A DNA stretch of 64,000 nucleotides from Thermoguttaceae bacterium. Its GTDB lineage: Bacteria > Planctomycetota > Planctomycetia > Pirellulales > Thermoguttaceae. Of this stretch, positions 55,740 to 64,000 are shown piece by piece (the stretch's first letter is position 1; every line of letters begins with the position of its first letter). The stretch is taken from the NCBI GenBank assembly GCA_017407125.1, contig JAFQXE010000047.1:85018-149017 (forward strand), given 5' to 3'. The translations under genes and the position numbers were made by a program. Under the pieces are notes generated by a model. That model did no database searches and had not been told where the DNA came from. It saw only the letters and a list, made by a program, of their open reading frames with translations.

Positions 55740-56270
55740 CTAGAATTCAAAGAAGTAAATCAAGACGTCAACCGGGGCGGAGGAGGGGAGCGTCTCAAAG
55801 TCCTGCTCAGACAGTACGAGGACTTCGCAATGCACTCTTTTGTCTGGTATCGTTCCGGAATACTTTTTATAGAACTCTAATTCTTTGAGCTTTATCTTAA
55901 GAGAATAATCTATTTTCTTAGAGTTTATGTATCCTAAAAATTCTGTTTTGCTGTCAAACGGGGCGTCTTCCTTTAAGCCTTGGGGAATGTATTTTGGAAC
56001 GTCTGAGTACGGGACGGAAATCAACAATTCTGAGCGATAATCCAGGAATGTCTCGAAAAAGAAGTATTGAACCGGAACGGAGTCCGGCAGCGGAACGTTT
56101 AGCTCGCTTTCAACAAACTTCTGGATTTCAGGCGTCCAATGAGTTTTACTAAAGGGATGACTGTTGAAAAAATTGTGAACCAAAATGAAGCTTGCGATTA
56201 TCAGAATGCACAATATCACTGATATTACAGCGATAATTGACAATACGATTTTTTTGATCGACATTTTCAT
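55740..56270 (-). CDS. Small membrane-anchored protein of unknown function
   Basis: 176 residues. One strong hydrophobic segment (about 8-32, IVLSIIAVISVILCILIIASFILV) then a soluble beta/alpha domain with ESELNVPLPDSVPVQYFFFETFLDYRSELLISVPYSD. The topology is probably N-in, C-out. No known family. It starts 4 nt after the stop of the HEAT-repeat gene on the same strand (gap 56271-56273), so the two form an operon. Confidence 0.6.
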   Translation of the reverse strand: MKMSIKKIVLSIIAVISVILCILIIASFILVHNFFNSHPFSKTHWTPEIQKFVESELNVPLPDSVPVQYFFFETFLDYRSELLISVPYSDVPKYIPQGLKEDAPFDSKTEFLGYINSKKIDYSLKIKLKELEFYKKYSGTIPDKRVHCEVLVLSEQDFETLPSSAPVDVLIYFFEF

Positions 56271-56273
56271 GGT

Positions 56274-57479
56274 TTATTTTCCGCCTTCTTCTTTTCGCCG
56301 CAGGTTCGACTCGACTCCGCCTTGCTTGTTGCGAGAGTACCAGCTCGTCCAGGCGGCTTTGTCGTACCCGAAGTTTTGGTTGGTAATCTTCTGTAAAGCG
56401 TTAAGAACAGAGAGGTTAGGCTGCGTTTTGAGAATCGTTTTGGGGCCGCCGCCCATCGTCAAGCCGGAAACGCCGTCTGTGCCTTGCGAGGCGGACATGC
56501 CGGGACCGCCGGCGATGGTGTACTTGTGCGTCGTTACCAGCGCGGCAATCAGAGCGGGGACGGCGTTCATGTCGCCAATTTCGCCGATTAGCTCCCCAGC
56601 CCGGTTGACGCGGGCGTTATTCTTGCTTTTCAACTCGACGCTGAAATAGTCAACGGCGGCTTGCGCCTGATGCTTCTTGAGCTGATCCAGACACGACAGC
56701 CGCACTTCTTCCAGCGGGTCGTTCATGGCGCATTGCCCCAGAACCTTCATGGCGTCTGGCGTTCCCAGCTTCCCAAGCGCTTTGATATATATCAGCCGCG
56801 CTTCCGCCCGTCGGTCAGTGGAAAGAACCTGTCCCAAAGCGGGAACGGCGTCCGGGTCGGTGATTCCCATCAAGCCGGCATACGCTTGCTCGTGCTTTTT
56901 CCCTAACAGCTCAGATTGCCATTGAATAACCTTCTTTTTCCACAGGATTTGCGTCTGTTGGTTGGACTTTCGGTTTTCCAGAATCTCTTTTTCCTGCGGA
57001 TAGATCCATCTTCCCTTGTATTTGACCATGCCCATAGCGGTGTAGGCTTCGTCAGGAGTAGTCCATGCGCCTTCATGCCAGATGTATCCCAGCTCACGGC
57101 GCGCTTCTTTATTGTCAGGATCCAGTTCCAAAATTCGACGGTAATGACGGTCTGCCAGAGACGATAACTTATTTGCTTTACACCAGTTAGCCATTGTCAG
57201 GTTGCCTTCGACGGAGTCCGCCATCAGCTTGACTTTTTTGTCGTACTGCTCGTACGCCCCGCCGGGATGAACTACGTATTCTACCTGATCGGAAGAGATT
57301 TCCATCTCAATGCCAGTCCTGGTGCGAATGCGGTACGTTTCCGGCTCCTGCGCACCCGCCGGGTTGAGAATTGTCCCCTCGACGCGTCCACCGTGTTTGA
57401 GAACCAGCGTTTCCCCGAACCCAGTCCCGCAGAGGACTGTTAAAATTGATAAAATCGTTAAAATCCGTCGCGTTTGCAT
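56274..57479 (-). CDS. Exported HEAT/TPR-like repeat protein
   Basis: 401 residues with a signal peptide (about 1-22, GTGFGE). A first beta domain (TLVLKHGGRVEGTILNPAG, EISSDQVEYVVHPGG) resembles planctomycete N-terminal SH3-like modules. A TPR-like stretch ADRHYRRILELDPDNKEARRELGYI is followed by WTTPDEAYTAMGMVKYKGRW (a known planctomycete motif) and HEAT repeats (GKLGTPDAMKVLGQCAMNDPLEEVRLSCLDQLKKHQ). It probably binds proteins in the periplasm. It is followed at once by the 176-residue membrane protein gene. Confidence 0.7.
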   Translation of the reverse strand: MQTRRILTILSILTVLCGTGFGETLVLKHGGRVEGTILNPAGAQEPETYRIRTRTGIEMEISSDQVEYVVHPGGAYEQYDKKVKLMADSVEGNLTMANWCKANKLSSLADRHYRRILELDPDNKEARRELGYIWHEGAWTTPDEAYTAMGMVKYKGRWIYPQEKEILENRKSNQQTQILWKKKVIQWQSELLGKKHEQAYAGLMGITDPDAVPALGQVLSTDRRAEARLIYIKALGKLGTPDAMKVLGQCAMNDPLEEVRLSCLDQLKKHQAQAAVDYFSVELKSKNNARVNRAGELIGEIGDMNAVPALIAALVTTHKYTIAGGPGMSASQGTDGVSGLTMGGGPKTILKTQPNLSVLNALQKITNQNFGYDKAAWTSWYSRNKQGGVESNLRRKEEGGK

Positions 57480-57632
57480 GATATTGGATTAAGTTTATAT
57501 AATTATATAGTCGATATTGCTAATAACCATTTAAAAAAATGGCTTCATTGTTGAAAATTAATGGTATATTATAGAATGTTCTATTATAGTATACCACCTG
57601 AATCCCCAAAAGGGTTCAATAATAATTGAAAT

Positions 57633-58934
57633 ATGTTAAAATTTTTACGTTTTCTTCTCCTGGCGCCTTTCAAAAATCGAATAATCGGCATTATAACGCT
57701 GTTTGTCGTTCTGACGCTGTTTTTTCGGTATTTCGAACTTCAGCCATCCGCTGAGAAGAAAGAAATCCACGTTGGACCGATGACGTTTCACGTTAGTCCG
57801 GTTTCAATTCAGCGTCGATTCGTTGCCAAGCCGATTGCCGAGTCCGATTCCGATTCCGGGGACGTTCAGCCGACTTTGCCAGCGTTTGACCCGTCCAGCG
57901 CGTTTGTCAGTCAGCAGCCTGAAATGCCGACTATTGATGACGATTTTACTCTTCCGACCTTGTCGGACGACAGCTCTTTAGCGGTCGCTCCGCTGGACGA
58001 TCAGCCTTATAGCGCAGCTCCAAGCGCGCCGACGCAAAAAAAGACTCCGCCGGTTCGTCAATCCGTTTCGTATGGAGCAAAGGGAACTTCCGTTTCGCAG
58101 ACGGGGGCAAGCGACATATCTTTTACTCCGCCTTCGCCGGTAAATCGTCAAAAAATCACAATGGGGACAGTTTGTCTCAATCGAATGAATTTGATGAAGT
58201 TCTCTGACCCGATTGTTCAGGACACGCTTGTCAAAATGGCGCGGGAATTTGATTTATTGGCGGTGCAGGGCTTTTTTGATTCGGATTTACAGGTGTTAGA
58301 ACAGTGGATCAACGCACTCAACGCCGACGGCGGAACGTATAGCTATCTGACCGCCTATCCGCCTGAATACAAACAGGATAAAAACTATCAAGCGCCGTTT
58401 GTTGCGTTTATTTACAATCGCCGCGCGGTAGACGCCGACAGAAGCACGCTGCTGATTCTGGAATGTGGAACTCGTATGACCTGCGCTCCGATTGCCGCTC
58501 TGTTTACCGCTCGCAGTACAGACAAATACCCGGCTTTTACGTTTATTGCCATGAACGTCTGGATTGACCCGGCAAGAGCCGCGTCTGAGCTTTCCGTTTT
58601 GACTCAAACGTTCCCCATGCTTCGAGAGTACATTCGCGGAGAGGACGACATTGTCATTTTGGGAGACTTTGGTCTCAACATTAACTATTCTCCAGCAATC
58701 GCCAGAAATCCCCAATTGAGTTGGACTATTAACGTGCCGATTCGCAATTATTTTAATAAAGAGGTCAACAGCAACATTCTCTTTTATGATGACTCTTGTA
58801 CTGAATTTCAAAACCAGTCAGGGTCGTTTTCTATAGAAAAACTAACTGGTCTGACGGCGGCTCAGATTCGTTCATTCATACCGAATCCGCCGGTGTGGAG
58901 CTCGTTCAGCGTCCGGGAAGCCAAACATAAATAG
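57633..58934 (+). CDS. Membrane-anchored EEP-fold protein, probably catalytically dead
   Basis: 433 residues. An N-terminal hydrophobic segment (about 17-34) is followed by a Pro/Asp/Ser-rich linker (about 45-170) and an endonuclease/exonuclease/phosphatase-like domain: GTVCLNRMNL, REFDLLAVQGFFDSD, FVAFIYNRRAVD, FIAMNVWID, IVILGDFGLN. The GDF part of the GDFN motif is kept. The metal-binding Glu of the QE motif is changed to G (VQGF). The terminal DHxP region reads NPPVWSS. So it is likely a pseudo-enzyme or has altered chemistry. It is probably exported or membrane-tethered. No operon partner is visible. Confidence 0.65.
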   Translation: MLKFLRFLLLAPFKNRIIGIITLFVVLTLFFRYFELQPSAEKKEIHVGPMTFHVSPVSIQRRFVAKPIAESDSDSGDVQPTLPAFDPSSAFVSQQPEMPTIDDDFTLPTLSDDSSLAVAPLDDQPYSAAPSAPTQKKTPPVRQSVSYGAKGTSVSQTGASDISFTPPSPVNRQKITMGTVCLNRMNLMKFSDPIVQDTLVKMAREFDLLAVQGFFDSDLQVLEQWINALNADGGTYSYLTAYPPEYKQDKNYQAPFVAFIYNRRAVDADRSTLLILECGTRMTCAPIAALFTARSTDKYPAFTFIAMNVWIDPARAASELSVLTQTFPMLREYIRGEDDIVILGDFGLNINYSPAIARNPQLSWTINVPIRNYFNKEVNSNILFYDDSCTEFQNQSGSFSIEKLTGLTAAQIRSFIPNPPVWSSFSVREAKHK

Positions 58935-59262
58935 AGGTTCGACGGGAAGGAAGAATTGCAGCAAGATTCAATAATGAGTCTTGCTTCCTTAACTCTGTTA
59001 CTGCTAAACGCTTAGAGTCTCTTTGCCGCTCCTTTGCCGGAAGAAACAATCATTTTGCTAAAATATTTCAATGCTCTTTTGTAACAAACCACTTGCAAAA
59101 TGTTTCTCATAGGGTATACTAATCATTGGATGCAGGACGGTTTCATTGGCGCGTTTCCCCAAAACGACAACGTTCAATTCAAAATAACGTCCGTTATTAA
59201 TTGTATTCCCAGTATTTTCCGATGCGTTTTGTCGGGGAATCATTTTTTCTCAGGAGTTTTTT
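58935..59262 (+). other. Intergenic region with promoter of the rhomboid gene
   Basis: Contains TTGCAA-N16-TATACT at 59093-59120 (listed separately) and a ~130-nt leader. A short GAAGGAAG...CTTCCTT inverted repeat near 58945-58990 may end the previous transcript. No gene seen. Confidence 0.5.
59093..59120 (+). promoter_or_regulatory. Sigma-70 promoter of the rhomboid gene
   Basis: TTGCAA (59093-59098), 16-nt spacer, TATACT (59115-59120). The transcript would start near 59127. Confidence 0.6.
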
Positions 59263-60885
59263 ATGAGTGAATTCAAAGTTAAGTTTGTAAAAGGGCAAGG
59301 CGAGCAGGGCAAGCTTCTTAAGGGCGCTGGCACGATTGAGATTTCAGACGACGAAGTTGTTTTGACTCGTTCTGAAATCAGCGGCTGGTTTGGGAAAACT
59401 CCGGCTGAAACCGTAACTGTCAAGTTGAATCAAATTGCTAACGTTGGAGAAAATGCAAATCTGAAATGCGTTCAGTTCTGTGAATATCCCGCGGGAAAAT
59501 ATAGCGGGACGCCGAACAACGTCTTCCAGTTTTCTATGGTTGACAAGTCCGAGAAAGCCGATCTTCTTGAACTCCTTCCCAAACAGGTAAGCGAAGAAGT
59601 TACATTGGAAACGGAGTTTCACGACAAACTCAAACAGCTTACGCCATTTGCCTTTTTTACGAATGTCATTGTCGCGATCTGCGCTTTGGTTTACCTTGTC
59701 ATGGGCTTTGAATACGGTTTTGATGCGTTACTTGAACCTACCGGCGTCACGCTTTTACACTTTGGCGCGGACTTTGGCCCTCTGGTAGAGGACGGCGAAT
59801 GGTATCGAATTATCACGTGCGCGTTTGTTCATATTGGGTTTATCCATATTTTGTTCAATATGGTAATCTTGTGGCAAATCGGACATTTTGTAGAACGCCT
59901 CTATGGGAATTTTCTGTTTCTGGTTGTTTATCTTGGTGCGGCGGCAGCTGGCAGTTTGATGTCTTTGACAATGAACCCAATGGTCATTTCAGCAGGAGCG
60001 TCCGGGGCGATTTTCGGTCTTTACGGCGCCTTGCTGGCGTATCTGCTTCGTCGCCGCGGCTCAATCCCACTGCACATGGTTGCCGGTCTTAGAAATGGCG
60101 CGATTATCTTTATCGCGTTCAATTTGTTTTACGGCATGAAAGCGGGGATTGACAACTGGTGTCACCTGGGCGGTTTGTTGGGCGGATTTTTCCTGGGCGT
60201 TATTGTCGCCCCGCCTTTTGAATCCGACGAAAGAACCCGGCATTGCGCTATTATGACCATTCTCGGCGCTGCGATTGTTGCCGCTGGTTCTTATTTCTAT
60301 TTGTCGACAAATCCAACCAAACTGGAAAAAGAACAAATTGGCGGCATCCTGACAGAGTTGGGAGGACTTTGTTATAACGGCGATTATTCAATAGGCGTTA
60401 AAATGGATGTTGTTGCCGCCGCCAACTTTTATAAAAAGGCGGTTAAATACAACCATCCGATTGCCATTTACAATTTAGCTTTTTGTTATTTAAACGGCAT
60501 CGGCGTTGAACAAAATGTCGAGAAAGCCCTTGAATTGCTTAAGAAAGGCGCGGAATTGGGCGACGCTGCTTCACAATGCGACTACGCTCGTCTTTTACTC
60601 TATGAAAAGGGAAATCAAAAGGAAGGGCTTGAATGGCTGAAAAAAGCCTGTGAAAACGGCTCTCAGAGCGCCCGGTGTGAATATGCCATCCTTTCTTTTA
60701 AGGGAGAAGAGGGCGTCGAGCAAAACCAGGAATTTGCCATCAAGGAATTTAAAGAATTGGCGGAATTGAAATTCCGACCTGCTATCGAGATACTCAAAGA
60801 ACTCGAAGAGGAAAACGCTTCTGAAACTCCCAATTCTGAAGACGAACCGACGCCGGAGAAAAAAGCCGAGCAGGAGGATAATTGA
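59263..60885 (+). CDS. Rhomboid protease with N-terminal PH-like and C-terminal Sel1 repeats
   Basis: 540 residues. AGGAG lies 7 nt before the ATG. The first ~120 residues form a beta-rich PH-like domain. Six or more membrane segments (about 125-350) hold the rhomboid core: AFVHIGFIHILFNMVILWQIG, GASGAIFGLYG (catalytic Ser in GASG) and NWCHLGGLLGGFFLG (catalytic His). This dyad cuts membrane proteins within the bilayer. From about 370, three to four Sel1/TPR repeats follow (AIYNLAFCYLNGIGVEQNVEKALELLKKGAELGD and others) and an acidic tail. The Sel1 part would bind partners or substrates in the cytosol. The fusion is unusual but each part is clear. Confidence 0.85.
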   Translation: MSEFKVKFVKGQGEQGKLLKGAGTIEISDDEVVLTRSEISGWFGKTPAETVTVKLNQIANVGENANLKCVQFCEYPAGKYSGTPNNVFQFSMVDKSEKADLLELLPKQVSEEVTLETEFHDKLKQLTPFAFFTNVIVAICALVYLVMGFEYGFDALLEPTGVTLLHFGADFGPLVEDGEWYRIITCAFVHIGFIHILFNMVILWQIGHFVERLYGNFLFLVVYLGAAAAGSLMSLTMNPMVISAGASGAIFGLYGALLAYLLRRRGSIPLHMVAGLRNGAIIFIAFNLFYGMKAGIDNWCHLGGLLGGFFLGVIVAPPFESDERTRHCAIMTILGAAIVAAGSYFYLSTNPTKLEKEQIGGILTELGGLCYNGDYSIGVKMDVVAAANFYKKAVKYNHPIAIYNLAFCYLNGIGVEQNVEKALELLKKGAELGDAASQCDYARLLLYEKGNQKEGLEWLKKACENGSQSARCEYAILSFKGEEGVEQNQEFAIKEFKELAELKFRPAIEILKELEEENASETPNSEDEPTPEKKAEQEDN

Positions 60886-61250
60886 GTCTAACGACGGTTA
60901 GACTGTGGGGTTTCTGGCAATTGCACACGGTTGAGTCCGGTTCGCGGGCGTATCGCCCGCATAGAACCGCGTAGCGGTTCAATTTTAATAGCCGTGGGTT
61001 TTAACCCACGGACTTAAAGAATAACAAAAAAAGAAGTCGACAAATCCTCTTTTCTTACCCTGCCGGCGCCGTAGGCGTCGGCAGGGTAAGAAAAGAAACG
61101 GACTCGATTAGAGGGAGTAAAGAGCGCTGCGTTGTCCGTAGACTAAAGTCGACGGTTATAGAAATGGCGTCCTCTCCGGGACGCAATTCCGTATATCATC
61201 TTGTCTATCTTCGCAAGAAAAATTTGTGTGCACCCTAGAATGTGAATCAA
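60886..61250. repeat. String of palindromes in the rhomboid/unknown gene spacer
   Basis: Four palindromes in a row: GCGGGCGTATCGCCCGC, AACCGCGTAGCGGTT, CCGTGGGTTTTAACCCACGG and CTTACCCTGCC...GGCAGGGTAAG (about 61056-61092). They look like REP-type modules. No gene seen. Confidence 0.65.
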
Positions 61251-61251
61251 T

Positions 61252-61289
61252 CGAACAAAGACTGCTTGTGTTTCGCAGCCGTCTTTGTT
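61252..61289. terminator. Bidirectional terminator hairpin
   Basis: AACAAAGAC/GTCTTTGTT stem with TTTATTATTT on the plus side. It sits between convergent genes (60885 plus, 61296 minus). Confidence 0.5.
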
Positions 61290-61295
61290 TATTAT

Positions 61296-62123
61296 TTACG
61301 CCCAAAAGACAGGGTTGCCGGTTTCGATTGAGGCTTTGAACAGACGTTCCAGCGGGGCGATGGCATAAACGTCGTCTGCAGACATCGGGCGGATTTCAAC
61401 CTTCAAATAGCCGACTACGCCGTCTTCCAGTTTGGAAATCGGATCGTCATTGACAACAATCTTGTTTTCTGAATCGGAAACGTCAGTCCAGAGAGTATGC
61501 TTTTTACCGTCGTCGTCTGTTTCAACGGTTTCCATGACTTCCTTTGCCTTGAAAAGCAGTTCTTCGGTTTCTCTGTCCAATACATAAAGACCGTTTTTAT
61601 CAAAACCAAGAATCTGTTTGTCAATCCATGCAAAATTCCCATCCAAATAATCGGAACCGTCATACACAACCTGATCCTTCATTCCGTCAACCAAAAAGAA
61701 CCCTTTGATTTCAGGAAGACGTTTTCGGAGTTCTGCCAGCTCGCGCAGTATTTCAGGCGCGTCTTTTACGGGAACTGACCCTTCATTATTGGCTGGGAGT
61801 AAATTAATCAATAAAGGAAACGACCCTTCAGGGAATTGACGCACTACCCACGTAAAATATCGAGCCGTTGACCAGTTGCCAACGCGTTCATCTATATAAT
61901 TACCGTATTTGTGATCGCATGCATTCCATTTCCAGTCGTCAAGTTCATCATATATTTTCCGAAACTCTTCATCATCCTTTATCTCGTCGTATGGGATGTC
62001 TCGATAATGAACGGGACGCAAGAAACCATCTTCGTCAATGCATAATTCTTCCTGAGTCGGCGGCGGCGTTTTGGTTTTTCCTTCTCGATAACAGTTGCAC
62101 GGTACGTAAGCGTCTAAACCCAT
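61296..62123 (-). CDS. Unknown cytoplasmic protein
   Basis: 275 residues. AAGGAG lies 5-10 nt before the ATG at 62123. It begins MGLDAYVPCNCYREGKTKTPPP, a start I have seen in small hypothetical bacterial proteins without known function. The middle part is acidic (YDEIKDDEEFRKIYDELDDWKWNACDH) and a DDDGKKHTLWTDVSDSENKIVV segment follows. No signal peptide, membrane segment or catalytic motif is visible. It is alone between two terminator-like regions. Confidence 0.6.
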   Translation of the reverse strand: MGLDAYVPCNCYREGKTKTPPPTQEELCIDEDGFLRPVHYRDIPYDEIKDDEEFRKIYDELDDWKWNACDHKYGNYIDERVGNWSTARYFTWVVRQFPEGSFPLLINLLPANNEGSVPVKDAPEILRELAELRKRLPEIKGFFLVDGMKDQVVYDGSDYLDGNFAWIDKQILGFDKNGLYVLDRETEELLFKAKEVMETVETDDDGKKHTLWTDVSDSENKIVVNDDPISKLEDGVVGYLKVEIRPMSADDVYAIAPLERLFKASIETGNPVFWA

Positions 62124-62322
62124 GACAATCTCCTTTCTCTGTTAGACAGAGCGTTGAGTAAACAAAGAAACGACTCGTAACAAACAATTACGAGTCAAAA
62201 AACTTCGCAGAAATAAAATGTTTTTCGTTAGTACGAACTGAACTGCAATTCAGTTCGCACTAAATCGAAAATTTTTATAAAATTTTTTCTCAGATGTGTA
62301 ACAGTTGTAAAAAGACAGCTTT

Positions 62323-63204
62323 TCAGACGCGAACGATTCGGTTCGACAGCGTCCCGACGCCTTCGATTTCGATCTCAATGACGTCTCCGTTACACAGAAA
62401 GACGGGCGGATTTCTGCTGTAGCCGATTCCGGGCGGCGATCCGGTGAAAATCAGGTCGCCCGGCTTGAGCGTAATCCCCTGGCTGATGTGCGAAATAATC
62501 CGCGGAACGGAAAAGATGAAGTTCTTTGTGTTCGAGTCCTGCATGACTTGTCCGTTGAGAATGGATCGAATCCCTAGTGCCTGCGGGTCGGGGATTTCGT
62601 CTTTTGTAACAATCCACGGACCGACGGGTGCGAACGAGTCAAACGATTTCCCTAAAAACCATTGCTTGCCGGGACAGCCCATCTGCCAGTCGCGCGCCGT
62701 CAGGTCGTTTCCGCAGCAATAGCCGGCGACGCAGTCCATCGCCTGCGATTCCGAAAGACGCTTTCCCTCTTTCCCGATAACGACGACCAGTTCCGCTTCA
62801 AAGTCCGGCTGAGACGTTGTAACAGGAATGGCGACCTCGGCTTTGTGAGCCGTCAGAGCGTTGAGCGCTTTGTTGAAAATAACGGGTCGCTTGGGCATCT
62901 CCCAGTTTTCACATTCCTTGACGTGGTCAGCGTAATTCAACCCGACGCAGAGAATCTTTTCCGCGTTCGGACAGACCGGAGCGGGACCGTACGCGTCCAG
63001 AGGAATAAGAGAGCAGGGCGCAATGCGGTCAACGAATTCCTGCGCTTTGGCAATTCCGTCTTCGCCCAGCGCGAGAAAACGCTCAATCGTCTCTGGAAAT
63101 TCGGCGTCTGCGGAGGGCAGGTCAGCCGCGAACGTTATTCCGTCCCGTTGAACGACCGCGCCGTAACTGATTCTGTCATTAATATAATAGGATGCAAGTT
63201 TCAT
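62323..63204 (-). CDS. Fumarylacetoacetate hydrolase family protein
   Basis: 293 residues from the ATG at 63204, which has AAAGGAG 7 nt upstream. A longer in-frame start further upstream is made of intergenic repeats and is rejected. The FAH fold has KILCVGLNYADHVKE, PVIFNKALNALTAHKAEVAIP, DFEAELVVVIGKEGK (metal-binding E-x-E), GYCCGNDLTARDWQ, LGKSFDSFAPVGPWIV, GITLKPGDLIFTGSPPGIGY and GDVIEIEIEGVGTLSNRI. The family includes fumarylpyruvate and acylpyruvate hydrolases and hydroxyhepta-dienedioate isomerases. It is cytoplasmic and acts in the breakdown of sugar acids or aromatic compounds. The exact substrate is not fixed by the sequence. Confidence 0.85.
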   Translation of the reverse strand: MKLASYYINDRISYGAVVQRDGITFAADLPSADAEFPETIERFLALGEDGIAKAQEFVDRIAPCSLIPLDAYGPAPVCPNAEKILCVGLNYADHVKECENWEMPKRPVIFNKALNALTAHKAEVAIPVTTSQPDFEAELVVVIGKEGKRLSESQAMDCVAGYCCGNDLTARDWQMGCPGKQWFLGKSFDSFAPVGPWIVTKDEIPDPQALGIRSILNGQVMQDSNTKNFIFSVPRIISHISQGITLKPGDLIFTGSPPGIGYSRNPPVFLCNGDVIEIEIEGVGTLSNRIVRV

Positions 63205-63616
63205 GGCAATCTCCTTTCTGATTATATTATACGAATTTTCTAACCAAACGCAAGCGGCGCCATCCTGCGATGACCGCTTTGCGGCGGAAGCTTCCGAAAA
63301 TCTTTTGAACGTGGAAAGCCGCACCGACCTGCTGGTTCGCGGGCGTCTTCGCCCGCCCCCGATGGCGGTAGCGCGGAGCGGGAGCGGCGCCTCGCCGCCG
63401 GCAGGGGACTGCCGCGTGCCGGGTACGCCGTGCGGAAGCGAGGGGCTTTGGCGTTTGCGGGCGAAACGCCCGCGAACCATGTTGAACGAGTGTTTTTCGC
63501 GGGTCTTTGTACCATTGGCAGGCGGGGACGCCTGCGGTCGGCGCGGACGCCGACCCTCCGAAGAGAACGTCCCCAAAAAATTTTTAAAATTTTCTTAAAA
63601 AAGTCCCGGCGCCCCA
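63205..63616. repeat. Intergenic repeats upstream of the rRNA promoter
   Basis: GCGGGCGTCTTCGCCCGC, GCGGCAGGGGACTGCCGC-like and TTTGCGGGCGAAACGCCCGC palindromes, and GGCAGGCGGGGACGCCTGC. These are the same modules as near 16.9 and 29.6 kb. No 16S rRNA or tRNA is seen. Confidence 0.65.
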
Positions 63617-63644
63617 TTGACGATTCTTCATTTTCTGCTATACT
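63617..63644 (+). promoter_or_regulatory. Promoter of the 23S rRNA
   Basis: TTGACG (63617-63622), 16-nt spacer, TATACT (63639-63644). It lies ~260 nt before the 23S start and after the repeats, so the 23S unit has its own promoter. Confidence 0.65.
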
Positions 63645-63900
63645 TCCCCCTTGTCAGTCGAATGAACGGGTTTTACCCCCATCGACGACAAAATGTTCAT
63701 TGAAAATTTGGTTAGGTAGATAGGCATCTGTAGTTTATCAGGCGCGAGCTTGATAATCTACGATACAATTTCAAGATAGTTGCAAATGCAACGAATCAGA
63801 AATGTGCTGATTTTATAACATTTTGTAAATCGAACGAAAGTTCGAGATACGAGCGACGAGAAGGAATTAGATTCTCTCCACGAGAGAGTTTAATTCATGT

Positions 63901-64000
63901 GATCAAGTTACTAAGAGCATATGGAGGATGTCTTGGCATCAGAAGGCGATGAAGGGCGTGGAAGTCTGCGATAAGCCTGGGTGAGCTGGCAAACAAGTTA
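63901..64000 (+). rRNA. rrl: 23S ribosomal RNA, 5' end only
   Basis: The first 100 nt match the 5' end of bacterial 23S rRNA: CAAGTTACTAAGAGCATATG, GGATGTCTTGGCATCAGAAG and GCGATGAAGGGCGTGGAAG are the counterparts of the universally conserved domain I start. Position 1 is set by alignment to the E. coli 5' end (GGTTAAGCGACTAAG). The gene continues past the window edge. The leader at 63700-63900 holds processing-stem candidates. There is no 16S rRNA, tRNA-Ile or tRNA-Ala upstream; the nearest gene is the FAH-family gene on the other strand. An unlinked 23S gene is known in planctomycetes. Confidence 0.9.

Noticed and set aside
63205..63576. N-terminal extension of the FAH-family gene to 63576
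   Set aside because: It is made of intergenic palindromes, and the ATG at 63204 has AAAGGAG at the right distance.

Overview
The window looks like a chromosomal segment from a planctomycete, plausibly a gut or rumen member of the Thermoguttaceae/Pirellulales. This is inferred from gene content, not from a database match. The clues are PEP-CTERM anchored surface proteins with autotransporter-type beta-strand repeats, PQQ-like and HEAT-repeat secreted proteins, a DUF11 lipoprotein cluster, formylglycine-generating-enzyme-like proteins, Tat-exported phosphoesterases, and a 23S rRNA gene with no 16S rRNA or tRNA in front of it.

Layout. 1-2.8 kb (minus strand): an edge-truncated SLOG/Rossmann protein, a PrsW-type membrane protease and a radical SAM enzyme. 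3.1-5.8 kb (plus): a secreted PQQ-propeller protein with an acidic repeat tail and a sugar isomerase/epimerase. 6-10 kb (minus): three envelope proteins, two of them paralogous. 10.2-14.3 kb (plus): an exported protein, dtd, a zinc-peptidase lipoprotein and a cysteine desulfidase family enzyme. 15-32.6 kb (plus): a surface and glycan-use region with two PEP-CTERM proteins under nearly identical leaders, an FAD oxidoreductase, a GH2 glycosidase, an ankyrin lipoprotein, a sialidase and two Tat phosphoesterases. 33.7-35.7 kb: groES-groEL. 36.3-40.3 kb: an FGE-like secreted protein and a tandem pair of unknown proteins. 40.6-42.8 kb: a frameshifted secreted-protein gene with an IS5-family element just upstream. 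43-45.2 kb: a MazG-like gene, then a perfect consensus promoter, about 860 nt of highly structured non-coding sequence and a 237-residue unknown protein. 45.4-57.5 kb (minus): a GtaA-like glutaminase, two giant PEP-CTERM repeat proteins (one with an inserted phosphodiesterase domain), a small membrane protein and a HEAT protein. 57.6-60.9 kb: a degenerate EEP-fold protein and a rhomboid protease with Sel1 repeats. 61.3-63.2 kb (minus): an unknown protein and a fumarylacetoacetate-hydrolase family enzyme. 63.6-64 kb: an rRNA promoter and the start of 23S rRNA.

Themes. Many genes encode exported enzymes that could act on host or plant glycans and peptides, and surface proteins likely processed by an exosortase. 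One surface gene has an 11-C tract and is in frame. Its sister has a 10-C tract and is out of frame, which suggests a phase-variable switch. Intergenic spaces are crowded with heptanucleotide arrays and palindromic modules. These often begin at stop codons, and in two enzymes they have entered the reading frame.

The best candidate for an undescribed system is the structured RNA plus protein unit at 43.5-45.2 kb.
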